Part shown: piece after piece, positions 28,900 through 37,607 of the stretch
Numbering within the stretch: position 1 is the first letter of the stretch
How the letters are laid out: every line of letters starts with the position of its first letter
Program-made: the position numbers and the translations under genes
The notes under the pieces: generated by a model
Told to the model about the DNA's origin: nothing
What the model saw: only the letters and a program-made list of their open reading frames with translations
Databases searched by the model: none
NCBI GenBank assembly: GCA_019186985.1
Contig: JABARQ010000041.1
Location: 62,001-126,000 of the forward strand
Origin: Prosthecobacter sp.
GTDB lineage: Bacteria; Verrucomicrobiota; Verrucomicrobiia; Verrucomicrobiales; Verrucomicrobiaceae
DNA: 64,000 nucleotides
Direction of reading: 5' to 3'

Positions 28900-30324
28900 A
28901 TGCCTTCATCCGCCGCCTCCGTCTCCCGTCGTCATTTCATCACCGCCTCCCTTGCCGGAGGGGCTGTGGGTCGGCCGGGCCTGTCGGCGGCAGCGTCCGC
29001 TGTGAGTCCGGGGAGCTTCAGCGAACCCTCCCGTGACATCCCCCTCACGGCGGATGCTGATGTCATCGTCTGCGGGGCCGGGCCTGCCGGGGTGACCGCC
29101 GCCATCACGGCGACCCGAGCTGGTGCCAAGGTGCGCCTGTTTGAATGGCGCGGCTGCCTGGGAGGCGTCTGGACGGCGGGCCTTCTGGGCTACTTCCTTG
29201 ATTTCAACAAGCCTGGTTTTGCCAGGGAGCTGCGCGACAAGCTCGATGCCCGCGATGCGAGGGCCAAGTCCACCAGCACGAGCCGCTTCTGCTATGATCC
29301 CGAGGCGCTCAAGCTGCTGCTGGAGGAGCTGTGCGTGGAAGCCGGCGTGAAGTTCCAGTTTCATACGAAGGTCTGCGCGGCCTTCAGGGAAGGCGGCCGT
29401 CTCACCACCATCGTCACGGAATCCAAGTCGGGCCGCCAGGCCTGGAAGGCGCCGGTGTTCATCGACACCACGGGCGATGGCGACCTGGGTTTCCAGGCGG
29501 GCTGCGGCTTTGAAACGGGCATGGCCGAGGACTGCCCCTGCCAGCCGATGTCACTCAACGCACTGCTGGTGGTCAGGGACGCCGAGGCCCTGCGTGAGTT
29601 CATCCGCTTCGGCCAGCCGATGAAGGGTGAGAACACCGACGGCGAGAAGAAGAAACGCATCAAGGAGGTGCTTGTGGGCACCGGCCATTTCCCCAGCTAT
29701 GCGAGTCCAACCATGTGGCATGTGCGGGACAACCTGGTCTTTGCGATGATGAACCACGAATATGGCATCAAGGCCTGGGACGCCGCCGAAATCACCGCAG
29801 CCACGGCAAGGGCCCGTGCCGAGATGAACAAGATGGTTGCCAACCTCCGCGCCCTGGGCGGCCCCTGGGAGGGAATCCAGGTCGTGGCCACGGCCGAGCA
29901 GATCGGCGTGCGCGACGGACGCCGCATCAAGGGGCGTTACACGGTGCTCCAGGACGACCTCGCGAAGGGGGCGCGCCATGAGGATGCCGTGACGCGTGTG
30001 ACCTTTGGCATCGACGTCCACGCCCTGAGCGCCGAGCATAACAAAAACCACGCCATCATGCCGAAGGAGGTCGACATGAAGCCCTACGACATCCCGCTCC
30101 GCGCCTTGATTGCGAAGGATGTCGACGGGCTCATGATGGCCGGACGCTGCATCAGCGGCGACTTCATCGCGCATTCGAGCTACCGGGTCACCGGCAACGC
30201 CGTGGCCATGGGCGAGGCGGCGGGAGTCACGGCGGCCCTTGCCGCCCTTTCGAAGAAGATGCCTCATGACATCACCTGGGGCGAAAGCCTGGAGAAGCTG
30301 AAGGCGATGGGCCAGCGCGCCTGA
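28900..30324 (+). CDS. Tat-exported FAD-dependent oxidoreductase
   Basis: The 474-residue protein starts with a twin-arginine signal (SRRHFITASLAGGAV). Then comes an FAD-binding Rossmann motif VIVCGAGPAGVTAAI (about residues 50-65) and a second FAD contact FIDTTGDGDLGF. The C-terminal half has AGRCISGDFIAHSSYRVTGNAVAMGEAAG, a signature of the FAD-oxidoreductase group common in planctomycetes and verrucomicrobia. I chose the ATG at 28900 because it puts the twin Arg near the start; an earlier ATG at 28822 overlaps the hydrolase gene. Substrate is unknown; oxidation of a sugar or sugar-derived polyol is suggested by context. Confidence 0.9.
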   Translation: MPSSAASVSRRHFITASLAGGAVGRPGLSAAASAVSPGSFSEPSRDIPLTADADVIVCGAGPAGVTAAITATRAGAKVRLFEWRGCLGGVWTAGLLGYFLDFNKPGFARELRDKLDARDARAKSTSTSRFCYDPEALKLLLEELCVEAGVKFQFHTKVCAAFREGGRLTTIVTESKSGRQAWKAPVFIDTTGDGDLGFQAGCGFETGMAEDCPCQPMSLNALLVVRDAEALREFIRFGQPMKGENTDGEKKKRIKEVLVGTGHFPSYASPTMWHVRDNLVFAMMNHEYGIKAWDAAEITAATARARAEMNKMVANLRALGGPWEGIQVVATAEQIGVRDGRRIKGRYTVLQDDLAKGARHEDAVTRVTFGIDVHALSAEHNKNHAIMPKEVDMKPYDIPLRALIAKDVDGLMMAGRCISGDFIAHSSYRVTGNAVAMGEAAGVTAALAALSKKMPHDITWGESLEKLKAMGQRA

Positions 30325-30722
30325 CTCGGCCGGTTCTGGCGCTGGCGTGGAAAACGGAGCGCGGAACTCCGATTCCGCAGCGATGTGGAGCGCGGGGGGA
30401 AGCTTGGAGCAGCCTTCAGCCATGTTCGACCCCCAGGCCCGTCGCTTCATCATGTTGAAGCGGGTGCTGGGGACTTCTGGACTTGGTTGGGCGAACCGCC
30501 TTGCTGCTGACTTGGAAATCCGCGCCCCCTCGCTGGCGAGGAAAGAGGGCCTGGTGATCAACAGACACGAGGCGGAATAGGCGAAATCAGGCACGGGATG
30601 CCGTGTTAGCAGGCAATCACTTCCCGTCGTGTCAAAGCTGGTTAAACGGGAAGATGTCCCACGTTGAGGTTGCCTGAATGATTCTGAATGCCTTGTCCTT
30701 TTGTTTGTTCCGCTACGACCTC
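30325..30722. other. 398-base gene-free stretch with degenerate repeat
   Basis: No credible gene is seen. It contains the hairpin GCGGAA-CTCCGA-TTCCGC (30361-30378), whose surroundings, with their GAGCGCGG and CGCGGGGGG runs, look like a decayed intergenic repeat. A second small stem CACGG-GATG-CCGTG occurs near 30592-30605. Weak open frames in the 30350-30590 part look like random high-GC sequence. A promoter for the sialidase-like gene presumably lies near its 3' end, but no clear boxes were found. Confidence 0.45.
30361..30378. repeat. small inverted repeat in decayed intergenic element
   Basis: GCGGAA (30361-30366) and TTCCGC (30373-30378) flank CTCCGA. Perfect 6-bp stem in a stretch that resembles a degenerate verrucomicrobial intergenic repeat. 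Confidence 0.4.
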
Positions 30723-32474
30723 ATGAAATCTGCGCTGTCCTTCCTTCTGCTTCTGTCCTCAGCCCTTCAGGCCTCCCCGTGGTCGCTGGACCGCCTTGAT
30801 GAATCCTGGACGATGCGTGGTTCCGTGAAACCGGCGGCCGGGGCGGTGAATGGCAGCCTTGTCTTCGATGGCGGCTCGCTTCTGGAACTCAAGGACAGCG
30901 CCTCCCTCACAGCAGGCACGTTCTCGCTCTCCCTCTGGTTCAATCCTTATGAGCCGGAGGGGCGGCAGCAGATGCTGGTCGGCAAAAATCGTTATTCCCG
31001 GGGCGAGCGCCAGTGGGGCCTGCTCATCGAGCCGGACGGCCGTCTGAAGGCCTACTTTCAACAGGATGGCTGGAGGACGATCGAAGGTGCGCAGCCGCTG
31101 AAGCCCGGCGCCTGGCATTCGGCGGTCGTCGTGGTCGAGCCGGGCCGGGCTGCCTTGTTCCTGAACGGTCGTCCGATGGGAGAGACGAAGCTCGCCAGGG
31201 ACGTGGCGGCCACGGCGGCTCCGATCACCCTGGGCGGCATCTTTGACGAGGGGCGCGTCCGTCAGGCCTTTGCCGGAGCGCTGGATGACCTGCGGATCGA
31301 GCCCAGGGCGCTGAGCTCTGAAGACATCGCCTCGGCCTATCATCCGGTCAGGGCCATGCATGAGCTGCCGAAGCCTAAAACGGCTGGTTTCCAGCTATGG
31401 GATGAATCGCAAAAGCTGGCGGAGGCGAAGAACCTGCCGGTGCTGGACGGCGTGGAGTTTCATGTCATCAAGAAGTGGGACAAGGACGCAGACGGCTACA
31501 CCTTCCTTCATGGCGTCGGCCTCGGCTGGCACAAGGGCAAGCTCTACGCCTCCATCGGGCACAACAAGGGTGACGAGAACACGGTCACCGAGGAGGCTCA
31601 ATACCGGATGAGCGCCGACGGCGGCCATAGCTGGGGCCCGCTGCAGGTCATTGACGCGGGTGGGGAACAGGACCTGGCGGTGAGCCATGGCGTGTTCCTC
31701 TCCCACGGCGGGAAGCTGTGGGCCTTTCACGGGGCGTATTACAACCACATGGAACGCATCCACACGCGTGCTTACTCGCTCGACGAGGCCAGCGGGCGAT
31801 GGGTGAAGCACGGGGTGGTTCTCGAAAACGGTTTCTGGGCGCTAAACCAGCCGGTGAGGATGGATGATGGAAACTGGATCATGGCGGGCATCAGTGCCGG
31901 GCCTTACTCGAACAGCGGCGTCTTTCCTGCAGCGGTCGCGATCAGTCATGGCGATGACTTCACCCAGTGGGACTTTGTCGGCATCCCGGTTCATGAAGGC
32001 ATTCGTCTCTGGGGAGAGTCGTCGATCCTTGTGGACGGCCCGAACGTGTTGAACATCGCTCGCTATGGCGGCAAGCCGCTCGCCCTGATTGCGAAGAGCG
32101 GGGATTTTGGCCGCACCTGGACTCTGATGGGTGAAAGCAACCTGCCCATGGCCACCAGCAAGCCGGCGGCCGGACTGCTCAGCAACGGCCGCCGCTATCT
32201 GGTTTGCACGAATGCCGCGAACAACGGCGGCCGCCGCGCCCCGCTTACCCTTGCGATCAGTGAACCTGGCAGCGAAGTCCTCAGCAAGGTCTTCGTCATC
32301 CGCCATGCCGAGCACAACGGTCCCGGCGAATCTAACCCGAAAGCCTCGCTGAGCTATCCCTGCGCCATCGAGCACGAGGGCCGCCTTTACATCGGCTTTT
32401 CCAACAACGGCGGCCGTCGCGGCAACCTCAACAGCGCCGAGATGGCGGTGATTCCGATCGAAAAGTTGAAATGA
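30723..32474 (+). CDS. secreted LamG-sialidase-like protein
   Basis: The 583-residue protein has a signal peptide (SFLLLLSSALQASP), a LamG/concanavalin-type jelly roll (about 20-200, with LVFDGGSLLELKD and SLSLWFNP) and a six-bladed sialidase-like propeller (about 215-580). Two Asp-box motifs support the propeller: SADGGHSWG and SGDFGRTWT. Expected sialidase-fold proteins act on glycans or bind them, but the catalytic Arg triad and Tyr were not located with confidence, so activity is uncertain. I chose the ATG at 30723 since it begins the signal peptide. Confidence 0.85.
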   Translation: MKSALSFLLLLSSALQASPWSLDRLDESWTMRGSVKPAAGAVNGSLVFDGGSLLELKDSASLTAGTFSLSLWFNPYEPEGRQQMLVGKNRYSRGERQWGLLIEPDGRLKAYFQQDGWRTIEGAQPLKPGAWHSAVVVVEPGRAALFLNGRPMGETKLARDVAATAAPITLGGIFDEGRVRQAFAGALDDLRIEPRALSSEDIASAYHPVRAMHELPKPKTAGFQLWDESQKLAEAKNLPVLDGVEFHVIKKWDKDADGYTFLHGVGLGWHKGKLYASIGHNKGDENTVTEEAQYRMSADGGHSWGPLQVIDAGGEQDLAVSHGVFLSHGGKLWAFHGAYYNHMERIHTRAYSLDEASGRWVKHGVVLENGFWALNQPVRMDDGNWIMAGISAGPYSNSGVFPAAVAISHGDDFTQWDFVGIPVHEGIRLWGESSILVDGPNVLNIARYGGKPLALIAKSGDFGRTWTLMGESNLPMATSKPAAGLLSNGRRYLVCTNAANNGGRRAPLTLAISEPGSEVLSKVFVIRHAEHNGPGESNPKASLSYPCAIEHEGRLYIGFSNNGGRRGNLNSAEMAVIPIEKLK

Positions 32475-32628
32475 AAGGTGCTCAAGAACAATCCTGAAAC
32501 TCATCTCTGTAAGAGGCGAGGCAGTTTAGACAACCATAGTTAACCCGGCTGCCTGAAACCTCATGGCTGGCGAGTATCCAGTCGGAATTTTCTACCCCTC
32601 TTTTTGCGCAACCTGCTTCGTGGCAGGC

Positions 32629-32702
32629 TGGAGCGGGTGATGGGAATCGAACCCACGTATCAAGCTTGGGAAGCTCGTGTTCTACCATTGAACTACACCC
32701 GC
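32629..32702 (-). tRNA. tRNA-Gly(CCC), CCA encoded
   Basis: On the minus strand the 74 bases fold with acceptor GCGGGTG/CACCCGC, D arm GTTC/GAAC, anticodon arm CGAGC-TTCCCAA-GCTTG (anticodon CCC, one G-T pair), T arm with GGGTTCGATTCCC, discriminator T and encoded CCA. The sequence matches the usual tRNA-Gly layout. Confidence 0.93.
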
Positions 32703-32720
32703 GTCGTCAAGGAATCGGCC

Positions 32721-32750
32721 GAGTAAGGGCTGGGTTGCCGGGTTTGTCAA
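32721..32750 (-). promoter_or_regulatory. candidate promoter for tRNA-Gly
   Basis: On the minus strand, TTGACA (32750-32745) is a perfect -35 box and TTACTC (32726-32721) is a weak -10 box, separated by 18 bases and lying about 19 bases upstream of the tRNA 5' end. Confidence 0.35.
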
Positions 32751-32834
32751 ACGGGTGGTGCAGGGCTCTTCCGGGCCGGGGGGAGGCGGGAATGCCCAAT
32801 GCCCGGGTTCCAATGACCAGGGGTGGGATTCGAG

Positions 32835-34019
32835 TCACTGCCGCCCGGGCGTTTCCGTGCTGGCGCCGGCACCGAGGAGTTCTTCATCAGCGAGATCGTA
32901 GCCGACGACCTCGACTTCTCCCCGGCGGATCTTTTTCTGGGCCATGGCGACGGAGATCCAGCGGAACTCCTCATTGTTGTCGAGCAGCACCTTGATGACC
33001 ATGGTGAGGGGCACGGCCATGAACATGCCGAGGGGGCCCCAGAGCCAGCCCCAGAAGATCACGGACAGCACCACCACCAGGGCGGAGATGCCGAAGCGGC
33101 GGCCGAGAAGGTGGGGCTGGACGAAGTTGTCGAGGCCGAAATTGACCAGGCCGTAGCCGATCGCCACGCCGACGGCGGTTCCTGCACCGTGCTGGACCAG
33201 GGCTTCAACGATGGCAGGGATGCTGGCGGCGCTGGAGCCGACGGCGGGGATGTAGTTGAAGACAAAGGCGACGATGGCCCAGAGCAGGGGATACTGAAGG
33301 TCAAAGAACCAGCACCAGACGCCGGCCAGGGCACCGGTGAGGGCGCTGATGAGGGTCTTCACGCCAAGATACTTCTGGATGTCCGTGGCGCTGCGCAGCA
33401 GGCCGCTGAAATCGGGTCCGCCCGCCTGACGCACGGCGACGAGGCGCCGCTCCGTGCCCTGGGCCTCCATGAGGATGAACATCATGAGGATGAGCACCAT
33501 GATGAAGCCGACGAGGACGTTGGCCACGGTGCCGAAGGTGCTGCCGAGCATGGAGCCGAGGCGCGTGACCACGTCCTGCTGGGTGACGTAGCTGATGAGC
33601 TGGTTCCATTCGAAGAGCGTGTCGATCGTCGTCTTGGCCTCGGCGACGCCGTTGTCCTGGAGCCAGCCCGCGAACTCGTTCATGTAGGTCTGCAGGCCGC
33701 GGATGTAGCGGGGCAGGTCGCGGTTGAAGCTCATCAGCAGGCGGACGGCCAGGGTGATGATGCCGGCGAGCACGCCCAGGTTGACGAGCAATGTCATGCC
33801 GAGGGCCAAGGCGGCGGGGATGCGCTTGCGGATCAGCCAGCGCAGCAGCGGGAAGCTGAGGACGGCGAGAAAGAAGGCGTAGACGACCGGCACCAGGACA
33901 CCCGCCGCCGTCTTCATGCCCGCCAGAACGATGAAAAGGCAGGCCAGGGACACCAGCATCCTGGAGCTGCGCTGGCCCCAGTGGATGTGCTTGTCGGTGC
34001 TTTCATGATCGGCTGACAT
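32835..34019 (-). CDS. AI-2E/PerM-family transporter
   Basis: The 394-residue protein has a short acidic N-terminus, two or three membrane segments (about 25-100), a soluble helical segment (about 105-170) and four to five further segments, the layout of the UPF0118/AI-2E export family. Family hallmarks are the FNYIPAVGSSAASIPAIVEALVQ loop and GPLGMFMAVPLTMVIKVLL near the end. Substrates vary; YdgG and TqsA relatives export autoinducer-2 or ions, and function here is unproven. The divergent DUF6580 gene begins 130 bases away. Confidence 0.88.
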   Translation of the reverse strand: MSADHESTDKHIHWGQRSSRMLVSLACLFIVLAGMKTAAGVLVPVVYAFFLAVLSFPLLRWLIRKRIPAALALGMTLLVNLGVLAGIITLAVRLLMSFNRDLPRYIRGLQTYMNEFAGWLQDNGVAEAKTTIDTLFEWNQLISYVTQQDVVTRLGSMLGSTFGTVANVLVGFIMVLILMMFILMEAQGTERRLVAVRQAGGPDFSGLLRSATDIQKYLGVKTLISALTGALAGVWCWFFDLQYPLLWAIVAFVFNYIPAVGSSAASIPAIVEALVQHGAGTAVGVAIGYGLVNFGLDNFVQPHLLGRRFGISALVVVLSVIFWGWLWGPLGMFMAVPLTMVIKVLLDNNEEFRWISVAMAQKKIRRGEVEVVGYDLADEELLGAGASTETPGRQ

Positions 34020-34148
34020 TGATGCAACGTCCCTGACAAAGCAGGCTGGCTCAAGAAAAAACGCCTGTGTTTTGCAGGTTCATGGAAGGTGCCAGGAACC
34101 TGTCTGAGGAGGTTGCACCGGGCGGAAGGTTTTGTATTCTCAGCGTCC

Positions 34149-34751
34149 ATGTCCCGTTCCCGTCATTCCATCGCCCTGCTCTGGCTGCCTCTCGCACTGA
34201 TCTCCGCCGCGCTTGTGCTGCGCTGGTTCAAGCTGGTGTCACCAGGCATGAACCTGCTGCCGAACTTTTCGCCCTGGATGGCGCTGGCATTCACGGGAAC
34301 GCTGGTGATGCCGAAGGCGCTGCCCTGGTGGGCATGGCCGGTGGCGATGCTGGGGGTGAACCTGGCCGCCCTGGGCGCCGGTCCGGCCCTGGATCCTGAA
34401 AGCCTGGCGATCTACGGCATGTACGGTGTCGCCTCCTTCCTGGCCTCGCGTCAGCGTGGTGCTCCGTCCGTGGCGGGCGCACTCGCCGGTGTGGTGGCCT
34501 GCAGCCTGGTGTTTTATGCGGTGACGAACACGGCGGCCTGGCTGGTCGAGCCGGCCTACGCGAAGAGCTTCATGGGCTGGCTCCAGGCGCAGACGTCCGG
34601 ACTGCCGCAGTATCCGCCAAGCTGGACCTTTTTGCGCAACTCCTTGTTAAGCGACCTGGGCTTCAGCCTTGCACTGCTCTGCGCCTTCAATGTCGAGGCC
34701 AGGCTGCGCTCGGCCCCGCCGATGCCCTGGATGGCCGGGGCGACGGCTTGA
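34149..34751 (+). CDS. DUF6580-family membrane protein
   Basis: The 200-residue protein has about five to six hydrophobic segments. Family-like stretches are MNLLPNFSPWMALAFTG, VAFYAVTN-type loop SLVFYAVTNTAAWL, and PSWTFLRNSLLSDLGFSLALL near the C-terminus. The family resembles the substrate-binding S component of ECF transporters, but I see no ECF A/T genes nearby. The ATG at 34149 is preferred since the upstream part is not family-like. Confidence 0.7.
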   Translation: MSRSRHSIALLWLPLALISAALVLRWFKLVSPGMNLLPNFSPWMALAFTGTLVMPKALPWWAWPVAMLGVNLAALGAGPALDPESLAIYGMYGVASFLASRQRGAPSVAGALAGVVACSLVFYAVTNTAAWLVEPAYAKSFMGWLQAQTSGLPQYPPSWTFLRNSLLSDLGFSLALLCAFNVEARLRSAPPMPWMAGATA

Positions 34752-34787
34752 AAATGAAGGAGGAGCAGAACTGAAGTCTGAAGGCCG

Positions 34788-34853
34788 AAGCTCGAAATCC
34801 GAAGCCCGGTTGCGGAATGTCAAATTGGATCGGTGACTTCGGGTTTCGATCTT
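34788..34853. repeat. imperfect inverted repeat, PVC-type intergenic element
   Basis: The left arm (34788-34804, AAGCTCGAAATCCGAAG) and right arm (34837-34853, CTTCGGGTTTCGATCTT) are inverted copies with two mismatches over 17 bases, separated by 32 bases. A similar CGAAACCCGAAA string recurs at about 54897-54922 in the TetR-SRPBCC spacer. The role is unknown. Confidence 0.5.
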
Positions 34854-34878
34854 CGGGTTTTAATCCTATGATGCCCGC

Positions 34879-35952
34879 ATGTCGAAGCTGACCCCAACGA
34901 GCCTGCCGGGTGTGCGCCCGCATGGGCGTGGGGCGGCGGTGAACACGAGGCAGCGGTTCTCCGAGATCCAGGTCAGCTATGACGAGGGCGAGGAGCCGTC
35001 GAAGGTGGCGACCAAGGTGTTCCGGGATCATTCGAGCTCGGTCATCTCGCGGCACAACAGCCCCGACCTGCCCTTTGGGGCCAGCCTGAATCCGTACCGG
35101 GGCTGCGAGCATGGCTGTGCTTATTGTTATGCGCGGCCGACCCATGAGTGGCTGGGCTTCTCCGCCGGGGTCGATTTTGAAAGCCGGATCATGGTGAAGG
35201 AGGACGCCCCGGCGCTGCTTCGGGCCGAGCTGGCCAGCGAACGCTATGTGCCCGAAAGCCTGTCGCTGAGCGGCGTCACCGATCCTTACCAGCCGCTGGA
35301 GAAGAAGCTGCGGATCACCCGGGGATGCCTGGAGGTGCTGGCGGAGTGCCGGCATCCGGTGGTGCTGATCACCAAGAACCATCTGATCACCCGGGACACC
35401 GCCCCCCTGGCCGAGCTGGCGCGGTTCCAGGCCGCCGCTGCGTACATTTCCATCACCAGCCTGGATTCGAGCCTGGCCCGGAAGCTGGAGCCGAGGGCGT
35501 CCTCGCCGGAGATGCGGCTGCAGGCGATCCGTGAGCTGGCGTCCTGCGGCGTGCCGGTGGGCGTGTCCGTGGCGCCGATCATCCCCGGGCTCAACGACAG
35601 CGAGATCCCGGCGATCATTGAAGCCGCGAAGGCGGCGGGGGCGCAGTTTGCCGGCTACACCGTGGTGCGGCTGCCGTTCAGCGTGAAGGACATCTTCGCC
35701 CTCTGGCTGGAGGAGCATTTCCCCGGCATGAAGGACAAGGTGCTGGGGCGGATCGAGGAGACGCAGGGGCGGACCTTTTCACACAAGGAGTTCGGCAAGC
35801 GCCTGAAGGGCGAGGGCGTCTGGGCGGGGCAGGTCGAGCAGCTGTTCAAGGTTTCGCTCAAGCGCGCCGGCCTGCTGCACCGGAGGCCGCAGGTGAGCGC
35901 CGCGCATTTCCGCCGGCCGCAGACGGGCGGGCAGATGGAGCTGGCGCTTTGA
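34879..35952 (+). CDS. PA0069-type radical SAM protein
   Basis: The 357-residue protein binds a 4Fe-4S cluster through CEHGCAYCY (Cys76, Cys80, Cys83), embedded in the family phrase LNPYRGCEHGCAYCYARPTHEW. Downstream motifs GVTDPYQPLEKKLRITRGCLEV and LITKNHLITRD are typical of PA0069/Rv2578c relatives (SplB-like radical SAM). The N-terminal part reads GAAVNTRQRF. The reaction is not known; relatives include DNA photolesion lyases but members of this subgroup have no assigned substrate. It is probably monocistronic. Confidence 0.9.
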   Translation: MSKLTPTSLPGVRPHGRGAAVNTRQRFSEIQVSYDEGEEPSKVATKVFRDHSSSVISRHNSPDLPFGASLNPYRGCEHGCAYCYARPTHEWLGFSAGVDFESRIMVKEDAPALLRAELASERYVPESLSLSGVTDPYQPLEKKLRITRGCLEVLAECRHPVVLITKNHLITRDTAPLAELARFQAAAAYISITSLDSSLARKLEPRASSPEMRLQAIRELASCGVPVGVSVAPIIPGLNDSEIPAIIEAAKAAGAQFAGYTVVRLPFSVKDIFALWLEEHFPGMKDKVLGRIEETQGRTFSHKEFGKRLKGEGVWAGQVEQLFKVSLKRAGLLHRRPQVSAAHFRRPQTGGQMELAL

Positions 35953-35999
35953 CTGCAATTCCGCGTTGCCCTGGAGGCCGGGCAAACTAGCATGGCTGC

Positions 36000-37379
36000 A
36001 TGCAGAAAATCCTTCGTTTTGCGCTCATCGCCCTGGTCACGGTCTGTCTTGTCGTGGGGATTGGCATCGGCGCCTTTTCCTGGTGGGTGATGCGCAGGAT
36101 GGGGCCGGAGATCTGGGTGTCGCAGATCGAGCGTCAGCTGAACTGCCGGGTGGAGATCGCCGACGCGAGCCTGAGCCTGTTTTCCAGCCCTGCGAAGCTG
36201 GTGTTCAAGGGCTTCAAGATGGCGCCGCGTGACGCCGAGGTGACGAAGGTGCCCGGTGCCCGGACGCCGTTGAAGGAGGGCGCCGCGCCCATCGTCGTTC
36301 CTGAAATCTCTCTGGCGGTGAAGCTGGAGGACCTCATGAACCGTCGTTTGTTCGTCGAGCAGCTCAGGCTTGTGTCACCAGTGATCAGCGAGTCGATCAA
36401 TGAAAGCGGGCGCAGCACCCTGGAGCCGCTGTTCAAGAAGCCCGGGCCGGACGCCCCCAAGGCCGTGCCTGTGGCGGCTCCGAAGGAGACCGGGGGCGCC
36501 GCGCCGCAGCAGGCGGAGGCGGCTGCGCAGGGTGGAGGGATGGAGGGCTTCGCCTTCTCCGTCAGCAAGGCCGGCATCGAGGGCGGCAGCCTGACCATTC
36601 AGAACGCCAGGACCACGGTGCTGGTGACCGGGCTCGATTTCAGCCTCGGCGAGATCGACATCGACATGCGCAACCTGGCCCAGCATAACAAGATGCTCGT
36701 CAGCCTGGAGGCCGCCGTGCAGGTCGTCGGCCAGGCCAGGATCGCCGGTGCCAGGCAGCAGGCCACGCTGGCCGACCTGAAGCTGTCCGGGGAGGGGACG
36801 ATCACGCCGGTGGATCCGGCAAGCCGCACGCTGGTGCCGCGCACCGTGCTGAAGCTGACCCTGGCGAAGGGCTCGGTCATCGCCGGGCACATCACCATGG
36901 GCGATGCGGCAGGCAAGGAGATGAAAACCCTGCAGGATTACGGCATCGACCTCACCCCAGTCAGGGTCGGCGGTGAACTGCTGGAGCCGGCTGTTTTGGA
37001 GGGGGTGTTCCGAGCCAACATCTTCTCCGTGCTGGCGGACACCCGCTTTGCCTTCCCGGACTACGAGGTGGTGATCGCGCGCAAATCCCACGTCAACACG
37101 GCGGCGGACAAGCATGAGATCGAACTGCGTCTTTCCTGCGGCAAAGAGCTTCAGGATCGCCTGCAGAAGGGAATCGCCGGAGCCAAGGCCGGGGAATCCA
37201 TCGCCCGAGGCCTGGTCAAGGCCCTGTCCGACGAACGCGGCCGGATGACCTTTGACATCGAGTCCGAAGGGTCGTTGTCGAACCCGACGATCAAGCCCAA
37301 GGTCGACCGCCTGCTGAAAAACCTCATGCGTGGTGAGGGGCTGGGCGACCTGCTGCAAGGGTTGCTCAAGAAGCTGTAG
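36000..37379 (+). CDS. AsmA/DUF748-like envelope protein
   Basis: The 459-residue protein has an N-terminal membrane anchor (about 5-30), a long beta-rich periplasmic region and a Pro/Ala/Gln-rich low-complexity linker (about 150-180). The pattern ISRQLNCRVEIADASLSLF followed by KLVFKGFKMAPRD matches AsmA/DUF748-type starts, which in other bacteria help transport phospholipids to the outer membrane. The C-terminal repeat-like segment ends in RLLKNLMRGEGLGDLLQGLLKKL. The assignment is by pattern alone; a specific AsmA, TamB or YhdP role cannot be claimed. Confidence 0.65.
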   Translation: MQKILRFALIALVTVCLVVGIGIGAFSWWVMRRMGPEIWVSQIERQLNCRVEIADASLSLFSSPAKLVFKGFKMAPRDAEVTKVPGARTPLKEGAAPIVVPEISLAVKLEDLMNRRLFVEQLRLVSPVISESINESGRSTLEPLFKKPGPDAPKAVPVAAPKETGGAAPQQAEAAAQGGGMEGFAFSVSKAGIEGGSLTIQNARTTVLVTGLDFSLGEIDIDMRNLAQHNKMLVSLEAAVQVVGQARIAGARQQATLADLKLSGEGTITPVDPASRTLVPRTVLKLTLAKGSVIAGHITMGDAAGKEMKTLQDYGIDLTPVRVGGELLEPAVLEGVFRANIFSVLADTRFAFPDYEVVIARKSHVNTAADKHEIELRLSCGKELQDRLQKGIAGAKAGESIARGLVKALSDERGRMTFDIESEGSLSNPTIKPKVDRLLKNLMRGEGLGDLLQGLLKKL

Positions 37380-37607
37380 CAGGTGCTGATTGAAGCTCTG
37401 TCCGTGTCGATCAGGCGGAGCAAAGCGGCCATCTCGCTCCGCGAGTTGAGCTGGACGCCTGGCAGTTGTGTCATTCACGTCCACCAGGAACCCTGCGTTG
37501 TTGGCGGAAGCCTCTCGTTCACCTCGTTGCGGGGAGAGCCGGCTGGAAAGCTCAGGAAGTCGTTTTTGGCGGATGAAAGGCGGGGCGGACTCGTTTAACT
37601 GGCAGTG
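37380..37607. other. gene-free spacer with probable repeat fragment
   Basis: No credible gene is seen. The middle contains CTCTCGTTCACCTCGTTGCGGGGAGAG-like text (a CTCTC/GAGAG pair around 37511-37538) and CTCGCTCCGCGAG (an inverted repeat near 37433-37445), both resembling degenerate intergenic repeats of this phylum. The lolD-type start lies at the end. Confidence 0.4.

Noticed and set aside
30347-30580. 77-residue open frame after the FAD oxidoreductase gene
   Set aside because: It is built over the decayed repeat and is not followed by any recognised family pattern.
32579-32628. Terminator after tRNA-Gly on the minus strand
   Set aside because: A CCTGC/GCAGG stem is present, but it is only 5 bp and is not followed by a T-tract, so support is too weak.
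37383-37598. 71-residue open frame between the AsmA-like and LolD genes
   Set aside because: The codon choice is unlike the neighbours, and it overlaps repeat-like text; no convincing start signal.
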